From Aegilops tauschii subsp. strangulata (Eukaryota > Streptophyta > Magnoliopsida > Poales > Poaceae), in NCBI RefSeq assembly GCF_002575655.3, contig NC_053037.3, forward strand, positions 566,906,880 through 566,970,879: a stretch of DNA of 64,000 nt, given 5' to 3'. The notes under the pieces are model-generated. The model saw nothing but the letters and a program-made list of their open reading frames with translations. It searched no databases and was not told the DNA's origin. Positions 11,932 through 23,320 of the stretch are shown here, one piece after another. Position numbers and translations under genes: made by a program. The first letter of the stretch is position 1. Every line of letters begins with the position of its first letter.

Positions 11932-12360
11932 CCCGCGGGAGTAGATGTCGAAAGGAGAAGAAGGAATGGATGGACGTGTGACACATGGTGTGCACACGTC
12001 CGTACATGACCGCATACACCGCCGCCAATTGCGGAGGAAGTCGCCACTTTGCACCGCTCGGCACGGCCGGCGATGGCACAAGAGCCGCACGACAATGCGC
12101 ATGCCACTGACATGGAGTGCCGGACCGGGAGCCGCTAAACATGAGCGGACCCCGACACGTGTGAGACGTGTTCGTGCCGACGAAGAGGGAGGCCACAAGA
12201 TGCGCCTAAGTGTGTCCCGGTCCAAACCGGATGATGTCTCCGCCGCCATAGTTACGACGAGTCATCGTGGCTCATTGAGAGTCGCGCCGCCTCCATGGTT
12301 ACGACGAGTCGTCGTGACTCGTCGAGCGCCGCGCCGCCTCCATGGTTACGATGAGTCATC
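11932..12360 (-). repeat. E3 3' LTR, segment 2
   Basis: Matches 41959-42384 of the other E3 LTR. It carries three units of the 47-bp repeat, starting at 12249, 12296 and 12343; the third is cut by E5. It also serves as the 434-bp spacer (with TSDs) between two inverted Angela LTRs. Confidence 0.88.
12356..12360. repeat. target-site duplication of E5, left copy
   Basis: TCATC, repeated at 16383-16387. The site falls inside a TGAGTCAT motif of the 47-bp repeat. Confidence 0.92.
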
Positions 12361-14100
12361 TGAAGGAAATATGCCCTAGAGGCAATAATAAAGTATTATT
12401 TATTTCCTTATATCATGATAAATGTTTATTATTCATGCTAGAATTGTATTAATCGGAAACATAATACATTTGTGAATCCATAGACAAACAGAGTGTCACT
12501 AGTATGCCTCTACTAGACTAGCTCGTTGATCAAAGATGGTTATGTTTCCTAGCCATAAACATGAGTTGTCATTTGATTAACGGGATCACATCATTAGGAG
12601 AATGATGTGATTGACTTGACCCATTCCGTTTGCTTAGCACTCGATCGTTTAGTATGTTGCTATTGCTTTCTTCATGACTTATACATGTTCCTATGACTAT
12701 GAGATTATGCAACTCCCGTTTACCGCAGGAACACTTTGTGTGCTACCAAACGTCACAACGTAACTGGGTGATTATAAAGGTGCTCTACAGGTGTCTCCAA
12801 AGGTACTTGTTGGGTTGGCGTATTTCGAGATTAGGATTTGTCACTCCGATTGTCGGAGAGGTATCTCTGGGCCCACTCGGTAATGCACATCACTATAAGC
12901 CTTGCAAGCATTGTAACTAATGAGTTAGTTGCGGGATGATGTATTACGGAACGAGTAAAGAGACTTGCCGGTAACGAGATTGAACTAGGTATAGGGATAT
13001 CGACGATCGAATCTCGGGCAAGTAACATACCGATGACAAAGGGAACAACGTATGTTGTTGTGCAGTCTGACCGATAAAGATCTTCGTAGAATATGTGGGA
13101 ACCAATATGAGCATCCAGTCTCCGCTATTGTTTATTGACCGGAGAGGTGTCTCAGTCATGTCTACATAGTTCTCGAACACGTAGGGTCTGCACGCTTAAC
13201 GTTACGATGACAGTTATATTATGAGTTTATATGTTTTGATGTACCGAAGGTTGTTCAGAGTCCCGGATGAAATCACGGACATGACGAGGAGTCTCGAAAT
13301 GGTCGAGACATAAAGATTGATATATTGGAAGCCTATGTTTGGACATCGGAAGTGTTCCGGGTGAAATCGGGATTTTTCCGGAGTACCGGGAGGTTACCGG
13401 AACCCCCCGGTAACTTAATGGGCCTTCGTGGGCCTAGGTGGAAGAGAGGAGAGGAGGCCAGGGCAGGGCCGCGCGCCCCTTCCCCCCAAGTCCAAATAGG
13501 ACAAGGAGAAGGGGGCGGCGCCCCCCCCCCCCCTTCCTTCCTCCCCTCCACCTCTTCCCCCTCTCTCCTAGTCCAACATGGAAAAGGGGGGCAGTCCTAC
13601 TCCCGGTAGGAGTAGGACTCCTCCTAGGCGCGCCTCTCCTCCTTGGCCGGCGGCCTCCCCCTTGCACCTTTATATACGGGGGCAGGGGGCACCTCAAAAC
13701 ACACAATTGATCAACGATCTTTTAGCCGTGTGCGGGGCCCCCCTCCACCATATTACACCTCGATAATATCGTTGCGGAGCTTAGGCGAAGCCCTGCGTCG
13801 GTAGAACATCATCATCATCACCACGCCGTCATGCTGACGAAACTCTCCCTCAACACTCGGCTGGATCGGAGTTCGAGGGACATCATCGAGCTGAACGTGT
13901 GCTGAACTCGGAGGTGCCGTGCGTTCGGTTCTTGATCGGTCGAATCGTGAAGACGTACGACTACATCAACCGCGTTGTGTTAACGCTTCCGCTTTCGGTC
14001 TACGAGGGTACGTGGACAACACTCTCCCCTCTCGTTGCTATGCATCACCATGATCTTCCGTGTGCGTAGAATTTTTTTGAAATTACTACGTTCCCCAACA
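12361..14100 (+). repeat. E5 5' LTR (Angela, 1740 bp)
   Basis: Complete LTR with TG...CA ends. The word CTTTATATACGGG at about 13668-13680 is the likely TATA box. A run of 13 C bases lies at 13521-13533. Confidence 0.93.
13668..13677 (+). promoter_or_regulatory. TATA box of E5 5' LTR
   Basis: TTTATATACG, in the same position as in the 3' LTR (about 15951-15960). LTR promoters of Angela/BARE elements use a TATA in this part of the LTR. Confidence 0.65.
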
Positions 14101-15336
14101 GTGGTATCCGAGCCTGGTTTATGCGTTGATGTTATCCATGAGTAGAACACAAGTGAGTTGTGGGCGATATAAGTCATACTGCTTACCAGCATGTCATACT
14201 TTGGTTCAGCGGTATTTTGAGATGTAGCGGCCCGAACCGACATTACGCGTACGCTTACGCGAGACCGGTTTCACCGTTGCGAGCACTCGTTGCTTAAAGG
14301 TGACTGGCGGGTGTCTGTCTCTCTCACTATAGTTGAACCGAGTGTGGCTACACCCGGTCCTTGCGAAGGTTAAAACAGCAATAACTTGATAAACTATCGT
14401 TGTGGTTTTGATGCGTAGGTAAGAACGGTTCCTTCTAAGCCCGTAGCAGCCACGTAAAACTTGCAACAACAAAGTAGAGGACGTCTAACTTGTTTTTGCA
14501 GGGCATGTTGTGATGTGCTATGGTCAAGACATGATGCTATATTTTATTGTATGAGATGATCATGTTTTGTAACCGAGTTATCGGCAACTGGCAGGAGCCA
14601 TATGGTTGTCGCTTTATTGTATGCAATGCAATCGCCATGTAATTGTTTTACTTTATCACTAAGCGGTAGCGATAGTCGTAAAAGCAATAGTTGGCGAGAC
14701 GACAACGATGCTACGATGGAGATCAAGGTGTCGAGGCGGTGACGATGGTGATCATGACGGTGCTTCGGAGATGGAGATCACAAGCACAAGATGATGATGG
14801 CCATATCATATCACTGATATTGATTGCATGTGATGTTTATCTTTTATGCATCTTATCTTGCTTTGATTGACGGTAGCATTATAAGATGATCTCTCACTAA
14901 AATTTCAAGATAAAAGTGTTCTCCCTGAGTATGCACCGTTGCGAAAGTTCTTCGTGCTGAGACACCACGTGATGACCGGTGTGATAGGATCTACGTTCAA
15001 ATACAACAGGTGCAAAACAGTTGCACACGCGGAATACTCAGGTTAAACTTGACGAGCCTAGCATATGCAGATATGGCCTCGGAACACGGAGACCGAAAGG
15101 TCGAGCGTGAATCATATAGTAGATATGATCAACATAGTGATGTTCACCATTGAAACTACTCCATCTCACGTGACGATCGGACATGGTTTAGTTGATTTGG
15201 ATCACGTAATCACTTAGATGATTAGAGGGATGTCTATCTAAGTGGGAGTTCTTAAGTAATATTATTAATAGAACTTAAATTTATAATGAACTTAGTACCT
15301 GATAGTATCTTGCTTGTCTATGTTAATTGTAGATAA
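14101..15336 (+). other. E5 primer site and untranslated leader
   Basis: GTGGTATCCGAGCC directly follows the LTR: a primer site of the initiator-Met tRNA type with changes from the usual TGGTATCAGAGC. The next 1.2 kb has no long frame on either strand, as usual for the long Angela leader. I see no other feature. Confidence 0.75.
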
Positions 15337-15806
15337 ATGGCCCGTGCTGTTGTTCCGTTGAATTTTAATGCGTTCCTTGAGAAAGCAAAGTTGAAAGATG
15401 ATGGTAGCAATTACACGGACTGGGTCCGTAACTTGAGGATTATCCTCATTGCTGCACAGAAGAATTACGTCCTGGAAGCACCGCTAGGTGCCAGGCCTCC
15501 TGCAATAGCAACACCAGAAGTTATGAACGTCTGGCAGAGCAAAGCTGATGACTACTCGATAGTTCAGTGTGCCATGCTTTACGGCTTAGAACCGGGTCTT
15601 CAACGACGTTTTGAACGTCATGGAGCATATGAGATGTTCCAGGAGTTGAAGTTAATATTTCAAGCAAATGCGCCGATTGAGAGATATGAAGTCTCCAATA
15701 AGTTCTACAGCTGCAAGATAGAAGAGTATAGTTCTGTCAGTGAGCATATACTCAAAATGTCTGGGTATAATAATCACTTGATTCAACTGGGAGTTAATCT
15801 TTCGGA
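15337..15806 (+). pseudogene. E5 gag, N-terminal 156 codons, fused to LTR
   Basis: Starts M-A-R-A-V-V-P-L-N-F-N; then N-Y-T-D-W-V-R-N-L-R and M-L-Y-G-L-E-P-G-L-Q, the N-terminal half of copia (Angela/BARE) gag, which assembles the virus-like particle. The frame is undamaged until about 15806. There it runs into the C-rich block of the 3' LTR and reads on to 15891. The zinc knuckle is missing. The start fits the usual Angela gag start after the leader. Confidence 0.88.
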
Positions 15807-16382
15807 GGCGCCCCCCTTCCTTCCTCCCCTCCACCTCTTCCCCCTCTCTCCTAGTCCAACATGGAAAAGGGGGGAGTCCTACTCCCGGTAGGAGTAGGAC
15901 TCCTCCTAGGCGCGCCTCTCCTGCTTGGCCGGCGGCCTCCCCCTTGCACCTTTATATACGGGGGTAGGGGGGCACCTCTAAACACACAATTGATCAACGA
16001 TCTTTTAGCCGTGTGCGGTGCCCCCTCCACCATATTACACCTCGATAATATCGTTGCAGAGCTTAGGCGAAGCCCTGCGTCGGTAGAACATCATCATCGT
16101 CACCACACCGTCGTGCTGACGAAACTCTCCCTCAACACTCGGCTGGATCGGAGTTCGAGGGACATCATCGAGCTGAACGTATGCTGAACTAGGAGGTGAC
16201 GTGCGTTCGGTACTTGATCGGTCGGATCGTGAAGACGTACGACTACATCAACCGCGTTGTGTTAACGCTTCCGCTTTCGGTCTACGAGGGTACATGGACA
16301 ACACTCTCCCCTCTCGTTGCTATGCATCACCATGATCTTGCGTGTGCGTAGAATTTTTTTGAAATTACTACGTTACCCAACA
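15807..16382 (+). repeat. E5 3' LTR, truncated (last ~576 bp)
   Basis: Matches about 13517-14100 of the 5' LTR. The C run has six bases here and thirteen there. Ends TTACCCAACA before the TSD. Confidence 0.9.
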
Positions 16383-16387
16383 TCATC

Positions 16388-17192
16388 GTGACTCGTTGAG
16401 CGTCGCACCGCCTCCATGGTTACGACGAGTCGTCGTGACTCGTCGAGGGCCGCGCCGTCGCTGACGCGTCGAACGGACAATGTCGCCGAGTCCCGGCCAG
16501 CCCATCGAGCCTCCATGAACTGGTGAGACAACGGCGAAGGAGACCTCGCGATGTGGTGGAGCCACGCCCAGGCGCCGCCGATGGTGTAGGTAGAAGGGGT
16601 GGCGCACTAGATGGCGCCGGGTCGAACGATGCATGCCGACGAGTCCCGGCCAGCCCATGACGCCTCCGTGCACTGGTGAGACGGGGAGAGTAAGGCCTCG
16701 CGATGCGGCGGTGCCTCGCCTTGTCGCCGCCGATGGGGTAAGTAGAAGGAGGTGCGCCGAGTCGAACAATGCGTGCCGCCGAGTCCCGGCAAAACGAGGT
16801 TGCCGGTGGACTCGACGGTGGAGGGTGCACCGGGGACCGTGCATGGATGGCGGCCCCGATACATCGCCATCTTGCATGGAGGGTGCACCGGGGGTCGCTC
16901 ATAGGCGGCAGCCCCGGCACTTCATCGCCGATGGTGACTCCAGCGTGAAGGAGTCGCTGGGAGCTGCACATGAAGGGCAACCACGACGCGTCGTCGTGGT
17001 GAGGGGCGGCTCGCTGGAGGGCAATAGTACCCCGATGCGTCGTCACCGTTGGTGAGTCCGGCACGATGGTGTTGTTGGCGGAATAGGCAGTGCGGGGTGC
17101 ACCGGGGACTGTGCATGGATGGTGGCCCCGGTAAGTCGTCGTCTTGCGTAGAGGATGTGTCGGGGGTTGTGCATGGCCGGTAACCCCGGCAC
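16388..17192 (-). repeat. E3 3' LTR, segment 3
   Basis: Matches about 42385-43187. GC-rich. It contains the rest of the 47-bp repeat array. A ~150-bp unit with GTCGAAC...GAGTCCCGGC is seen near 16467, 16621 and 16761. Several ~45-bp units with GGGTGCACCGGGG...CCCCGG follow between 16810 and 17192. Long ORFs on both strands reflect the GC-rich repeats, not genes. Confidence 0.85.
17188..17192. repeat. target-site duplication of E6, left copy
   Basis: GGCAC; the right copy at 30718-30722 is AGCAC (one difference). Confidence 0.85.
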
Positions 17193-18684
17193 TGAAAGTG
17201 TGTTATATCGACTAGAGGGGGGTGAATAGGCAATTTTTATGAATTCTTCACAGAGGAATTTGCAGGAGAGGAAATTCCTTAGTGAAGAACTACTTGCAGC
17301 GGAATAAGTATTCAAAAGTAAACATAACAGAACACAAGCATGGTCATCAAGATGAAATGAAGACAAGCACAGAGTACAGAAAGCGTAAACACATGATAAC
17401 ACAGGATGAAGACAAATAGACTGAAGAAATTGAACTAAGGAAATTGAGAAAGTCTTCAGTCAAAGTCTTCAAACAGAGATATGACAAGCACACAACACAG
17501 TAATGAGGAAATGAAAGAGTTGAGGAAATAGAACAAGTAAGCTTGGTGAAGACAATGATTTGGTAGACCAGTTCCAACTGCTATCTCAGTTGTACATGTG
17601 GTTGGAGCGGCTAGGTATTTAAACCTGAGGACACACAGTCCTCACCGTATTCTCCTTGAGCTAAGGTCACACAGACCTCGCCCAATCACTCGTGGTAAGT
17701 CTTCAGGTGACTTCTGAACCTTCACAAACTCGGTCACTCGGTGATCCACAATTCCTCTTGGATGCTCTAGACCATGACGCCTAAGCGTCTGGAAGAAGCG
17801 CATTCTTCAAAGGTAACAAGCGTCGGATCCATGCAGGATCAATCTCTTCAGTGATGCTCAATCACTTTGGGTTTGTAGGTGTTTGGGTTTGGGTTTTCCT
17901 CACTTGATGATTTTCGCTCAAAGTCCTCGGAGGATGAGATGCTCTCAAATGACAAGTGTCAGTTTCTCTCGGAGCATCCAACCAGCTAGGGGTTGTGGGG
18001 GCGGCTATTTATAGCCTAGGGAGCAGCCCGACATGATAAGACATAAATGCCCTTCAATGATATGACCGTTAGGTGGGTAGACATTTTGGGACAGCTGGCG
18101 CATAGCACAGCAACGGTCGGAAATTTGACGTTCAAATTCCTCAGGGCTATCATGTTCCTCACTGTGTAGGCAATCCGCACTAGCGAATTCCTAACTCCTC
18201 AGTCAGAACAAATTCCTCGGAGACTAGAAGAACTTCGTCTCTGTCACTGAAGAATATGACTGAACTATATGAGATTTCAAATGGCTTCACTCGAAGGGAT
18301 TGGTGGGTGTTGGATTTTGAGTTGAGCATCACATGGAAATTTTTCCTTAGTATTTCCTCGACCCCCTTTAACAGTAAGGTGTTTCCTATGACTCAAGAAA
18401 GAGAAAATGAAACTACGAAAACAAAAGTCTTCACGCTTCATGTTCCTCGAATGAATAACAAGTCTTCAAGGTCACACCAATTTCTTCACTTTCAAAGTCT
18501 TCAGAAAGTCTTCAGAAATCAAAAGTCTTCAGTCGAAGAACTTCATTTTTAGGGGTCGACTTTCTCTGTAAATATCAAACTCCTCATAGACTTATAGACC
18601 TGTGTACACTCATAAACACATTAGTCTCTTAACCTATAAGTCTTAATACACCAAAATCACTAAGGGGCACTAGATGCACTTACA
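17193..18684 (-). repeat. E6 3' LTR (1492 bp)
   Basis: From TGAAAGTGTGTTATATCGAC to GATGCACTTACA as printed. Aligns with 29263-30717 apart from small gaps. Confidence 0.92.
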
Positions 18685-19554
18685 ATCTCCCCCTTTTTGG
18701 TGATTGATGACAATATAGGTTAAGTTTTCAACGGGGATAAACATATGAAGTATAAATACTGATATTGAGGAATTTGATTGCAAGATATAGAAGAACTCCC
18801 CCTAAAGATGTGCATAGTGAGGAATTTGCTTTGTAAGCAATGCACACTTGAAGAGTAGAATCATGGAGATCTCCCCCTATATCTTGTAATTCATACACGC
18901 ATTTGACATATAATATGAAGAATTTGAAATGCATGATGAAATATGGTGACTGATGAAATTCAGCATGCGTGCAATAACATTAACAAGGAATAAGCATGCA
19001 GAAGAAACAGCAAAAGTATCAGGCCACCATAGAGTTTAAGTTTACAACTCGATCCAGCAAAGTCATCAGAAGAACGAGAGTTGTAACTTAGCAAAAAAAC
19101 GCCCATATAGAGAGACCCGCTTGAAGACTAACTCAAATTTCTCCCCCTTTGTCATCGAATGACCAAAATGATCGAAAATGAGGACTAACGCCCCTGAAGA
19201 ATATCAAGTTGATGGAGGAGCGCCAGCGTTGTTGGAGTCGTTTGACGTTGTAGGGCCTGCCGCAGTGTCGTCCAAGTCTTCATGCTCGTCGGTGTCGCGC
19301 AATGAAGAATAGGAGCTAGCCACCAAGTAAGGAACCTTCACCTTCTTGTATTTCTACGGTGGAGGTGCAGACCAGTCAAAATTTTCCTTGAGACCCATGT
19401 TCTTCAGATGTTCTTCGCTGTAAATGTGAGACAGAACAGCCCAGGTGCGACCAAAGACTTCATGGAGGTAGTAATGGTTTTTCTTCACTGCATTATGTGT
19501 AGCAGTCATGTTGTGAAGAATTGAACCAAACTGACGCTTAACCCATTTATGGTT
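18685..19554 (-). other. E6 3' untranslated region and purine tract
   Basis: On the minus strand CCAAAAAGGGGGAGAT (18685-18700) abuts the 3' LTR and is the purine tract that primes plus-strand synthesis. CTCCCCCT-like runs recur at 18788, 18870 and 19141. Otherwise no gene. GARGAATTTG words occur at 18767, 18819 and 18917. Confidence 0.75.
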
Positions 19555-21917
19555 TCAATCCACTTTCTGGTGAAGACTTAGCAGAAGTTCACGGTCAGTC
19601 ATCACACGATGAGCAATAGCTTGATGATTTGGCTTGGAGGCATGGGCAGCAGAATCATGAGTGGCAGAGTAATCATTGGTGGAATAAGATGCAGCCTTGC
19701 AAAATTGACCATCCAATGGATGAATGCCTTCATCAATAACAGCTGGTGCCTTGCCCTTTTCATCAGCTGAGGAATAGGTCCACTTGAGGACTTCAATTAG
19801 GGGCAAGTAGCTGAGGTGATTCTGAAAATCAGCTTTGTAGTTGAGTGAAGACCTTGTTCTGAGGAATCTCATGATCCAGGGTGCATAAGGCTTCAGCTCA
19901 AACGGTGAAAGTGCAACATTTGCTAGAGTCCTCATGAAGAAATCGTGATAATTGTCAGGAATGCCATGAATGATGTTGAAAACTAGATTCTTCATGATGC
20001 CAACAATTTCCTCATCAGATGAGTCGTGGCCTTTGATTGGACTCATAGTTTTCGTCAGAATGTGATAGGCTATCCATGGTACATACTGCAATTCCTTCAC
20101 GAGGAATTTTGTCCTTGAGGCTTGACCGGGCTTCAATGGCTTCATCAGCACTTGCATATAGTGATCTATAAGCTCAGGCTCTTGGTACATGCAACGAGCA
20201 CCTTCAGGTGGAGGACTGATGGGAAGGGCGTGAAGTAATTCAGTGACCGGTGCCTTATAGTGAGTATTTTCACTCATCCAGTCCAAAACCCAGGAGCTCA
20301 CATCATCAGGATCTCCTGTCATGTGCAAAGTTGCGTAGAATTGAAGAATGAGTTCTTCATTCCAATCAACTATGTCTGTGCAAAAGTTGAGGAGGCCTGT
20401 GTCATGAAGCACACTAAGGACAGGTGTGAAGCATGGCACTGATTCCATGTCCACATGAGGAACATGCTCGTGATCGAAGACTTTGTCCTTGTTGAAGAGA
20501 AGTGAAGAATAGAAGTTCGTCTGGCTGGCGGTCCAGAAGCGCTTCCTTCTAAGACGAGCAGAATCATAGGGATTGTAGTCAGTGAAGAACACGTGCTCGC
20601 CAAAGAAATCATCAGCCTTGAATTTCTGCTTCTTTGAGAATGGATGCTTTGGCTTGGGCTGAGGAGTGTCAGTCAATTGCATTATCACCTCAGGAATCGC
20701 AATCTCAGGTTCTTCGTGCTGAGGAATTTCAGCTTCTACTCCAGTGACAGCCTGGGTCTTCAATTCTTCATTTCCATTATCTTCAGCACTAGTGGCTGGA
20801 ATTTCTTCATCGACAGACGGTGTGGCATGTAGTTCATCAGATCCCATTTGTACTGTAGTTGCTGGGGACTGAGGAATTTGTTGCAATGGTGAGAAGAGTG
20901 GAGAGTTGGGGTGCTGACTTTCCCAAAAGTCATCATTCATCACTAGTGTGGTACAGCCAATGTCCACATCTTCATCTTCCATTTCTTCAACGCCGGCCTC
21001 TTCAGCAGTAAACTGAGGCATAGGCGAGGAAACAGCTGGTGTTGAAGGGATTTCATCCACTTCAATTTCTTCATCCATCTGCTCTGACGAAGCAGAAGAA
21101 GGATTTTCTTCATCAGATCCGCTAGGGTCACATATTCTTCATCAAAAGGAACAAGGTCCTTTGATGGCATGGTTGAGATAGGAACAACATCAATGGGGTT
21201 TGCAAAAGAGCTGGTCATAGACTTCATTTTCTTCGGAGCTGAAGAATCTGAAGAAGCTGATGCTTTCCTTTTCTTCACTGCTGCACGCTCTGCAGCCTTG
21301 ATCTTCTTCACGTCTGATGCAGATGGAAGGATTGGAGTTGGAGTTGGCGCAGGAGGAGCAGGAGCAGCGTGAGGAATTGGCTGTGAGGGCTTTGAGCATT
21401 CTGGCCGTGAGGGCATAGCTGAGGAACTTGGCCTTGAGGGCATTGAAGGTGAAGCACTTGGCTTACGCGCAGGCTTCTTTGCCATGGAGTTCTTCGGCTT
21501 GACAGAGGCCTCAGCGGCAGCAGTAGTAGCAGAGTCTTCATTGAATTTCCACACTGCTTCTCTGTCTTGTCTAGCCAGATTGGCCTGGCGCTTGGCCCAT
21601 TCATCAGGATAATCCTCAGCGCGCTTGAGGCTGGTGGGATCAGCTTCTTGCCCAGGTGCCAACGGAGGTCTTGGGCATGGAGGATTTAGTGCGAATTTCT
21701 TCATGTACATGGGAGTAACATATCTGTACTCCCTCCACTCTCTTGCCCATCTCCTTTCTATCCTCTGGATGCGCACCTTGCGCTGATTTTTGTCCTCTTT
21801 TCCAAACTTGTCCTCATCAGGAGTGTAGTAATCCTTGTATATGTCATCAGGGATTTCAAAAGCAGTATTGATTTCAGGCCTCTTTCCTCCTTTCTGTGGC
21901 TTCTTTCCATCAGCCAT
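19555..21917 (-). pseudogene. E6 extra ORF after pol (envelope-like position), frameshifted
   Basis: Two overlapping minus-strand frames (22154-20943 and 21078-19555) together make one protein of about 785 residues. A frameshift lies near 21080-21130. I prefer the Met at 21917 (M-A-D-G-K-K-P-Q), because upstream sequence looks like leader. The N-terminal part is basic and Pro/Ser/Lys-rich with K-K-M-K-S; the middle is acidic (E-E-M-E-D-E-D-V-D); the C-terminal ~350 residues look globular and Trp/Phe-rich. SIRE/Maximus elements carry an additional ORF here, sometimes called envelope-like. I see no clear signal peptide or membrane segment. Function unknown. Confidence 0.7.
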
Positions 21918-22897
21918 TTTCTTTAGATGGGGAATTTGAACAATTGAGTTCTCTGAAGAAGTATGCAACTTTTCTTCGAGGAACGCTGCAAATGAGTTAA
22001 GTTGATGAAAACCTAGTGATTCAGCAGCGGGCATGAGTACCTGTGAACAGAGTATAGTTGCGAGGAATTTGGAGAGCTCATATGCGTTCTCAGAAGGTTT
22101 TGTAAAAAGAACAAGTTTGAGGAATTTGACTAGACGAGTCTTGAAGAATTTCACTAAGCGTTCTTTGTCTTAGGTTCCAGAGTTGTATAGATCGAAGATC
22201 CACACAACAAACGAATCAAGAACAGATGACATGTGAGGAGTTTAGTGTGAAGAATTTGAAGAATAAACACCTTTGAAGATTTTGTAGAAATCATTTGAAT
22301 CAAAGAGGGCAGTAAAAGTAACTTTTAATTACCCTGGACGAAGAACACGACGAACTGTGAGGTAGAGATGAGAAGTTAGTCTGTGCAGATCTTCCACGCC
22401 CTAACTCAGGGAAGGAAGACGGCTAGGTGGCGGCGGAGTGAAGATTTCCGCGGCCGGAGAGAGGTCGAGCGGAGTAAAGGAAGTGAGGAAGGGGAGGGGG
22501 TATTTATAGCCACGGTGAAAAACTGTTCGCCCGAAGAATTTGGACGAACGTGCCCCTGACCCTTCTCATTCGCTTGACATGTGTCACCCACGTACTGAGA
22601 AGTGGAGATCGTGTGAGATCGTGGGTGAATAGATAAGTATTTCATTGGATGCGGAACGGTTTGAGCGGCAAAGCCGAAAATTTGGATAAGATAAGTTAAA
22701 AGTTCCGTTCGCAAATTCTTTAGCTGACAAGGACACAGTGAAGATTTTGAACGAGTTTCAAATAGAACGCACATGACGAATTTGTGAATAGAATGGGTTG
22801 AGTTTAGCATAGAGGGGGGAAGGGTCCGATCACATTCACTTAGCAGAAAAACTAACTTGAAGAATTAGCCATAAGTGAATGCTGTAGAGGACATAAA

Positions 22898-22964
<67 letters not shown>

Positions 22965-23320
22965 CCAATGAAGAAAAACGACGGAAACAGTGAAGATTTT
23001 GCAAAGTTGAAGAATATGAACAACCGAGGAATTTCGAAACTGAGGAAAAACTCAAATTGAAGATTTTCAACTTTTGGTGGTGGCGTGACCCACCATATAA
23101 GAATGATGATTTCAGACACCGCGTACAATTGTCGTAGGGTTCTGAAAATCAAATTCTTCGTTAATTTCTTCACACTTAGAGTGTTATTCTTCATTGTTTG
23201 AGGAAAAACGTTTCTTCATGTGTTGCACATCTAAGTCATCAATTTTGCATAAGTGTTAGGATGAGTGTCCTTTTCAAAGAACATTCGAAGATTCCAAGAT
23301 ATTTAGCTCACACCGCAACT
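21918..23320 (-). other. E6 spacer between pol and the extra ORF
   Basis: No long frame fits a protein. It holds a long AT microsatellite and several GARGAATTTG words (22062, 22119, 22249, 22533). Confidence 0.6.
22901..22963. repeat. (AT)31 microsatellite
   Basis: An uninterrupted run of AT dinucleotides about 63 bp long in the E6 spacer. It reads as Ile-Tyr repeats in two accidental ORFs. Confidence 0.95.

Larger units (their letters stand above)
12361..16382 (+). mobile_element. E5, Angela-type copia retrotransposon, plus strand, deleted
   Basis: 5' LTR 12361-14100 begins TGAAGGAAATATGCCC and ends CCCCAACA; a truncated 3' LTR ends at 16382; a perfect TCATC TSD flanks both. Only primer site, leader and the first ~156 gag codons remain, fused directly to the middle of the 3' LTR. 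Protease, integrase, RT, RNase H, the purine tract and the first ~1.16 kb of the 3' LTR are missing. Confidence 0.93.

Noticed and set aside
11867..12379. Overlapping ORFs of about 110-140 codons on both strands
   Set aside because: E3 LTR sequence; partly cross an element border (TSD of E4), so they cannot be genes.
16383..17233. ORFs up to 214 codons, Arg/Pro/Thr-rich
   Set aside because: Tandem-repeat-rich GC sequence of the E3 LTR, open in many frames on both strands.
22852..23194. Hydrophobic ORFs with Ile-Tyr repeats, membrane-like
   Set aside because: Created by translation of the (AT)31 microsatellite.
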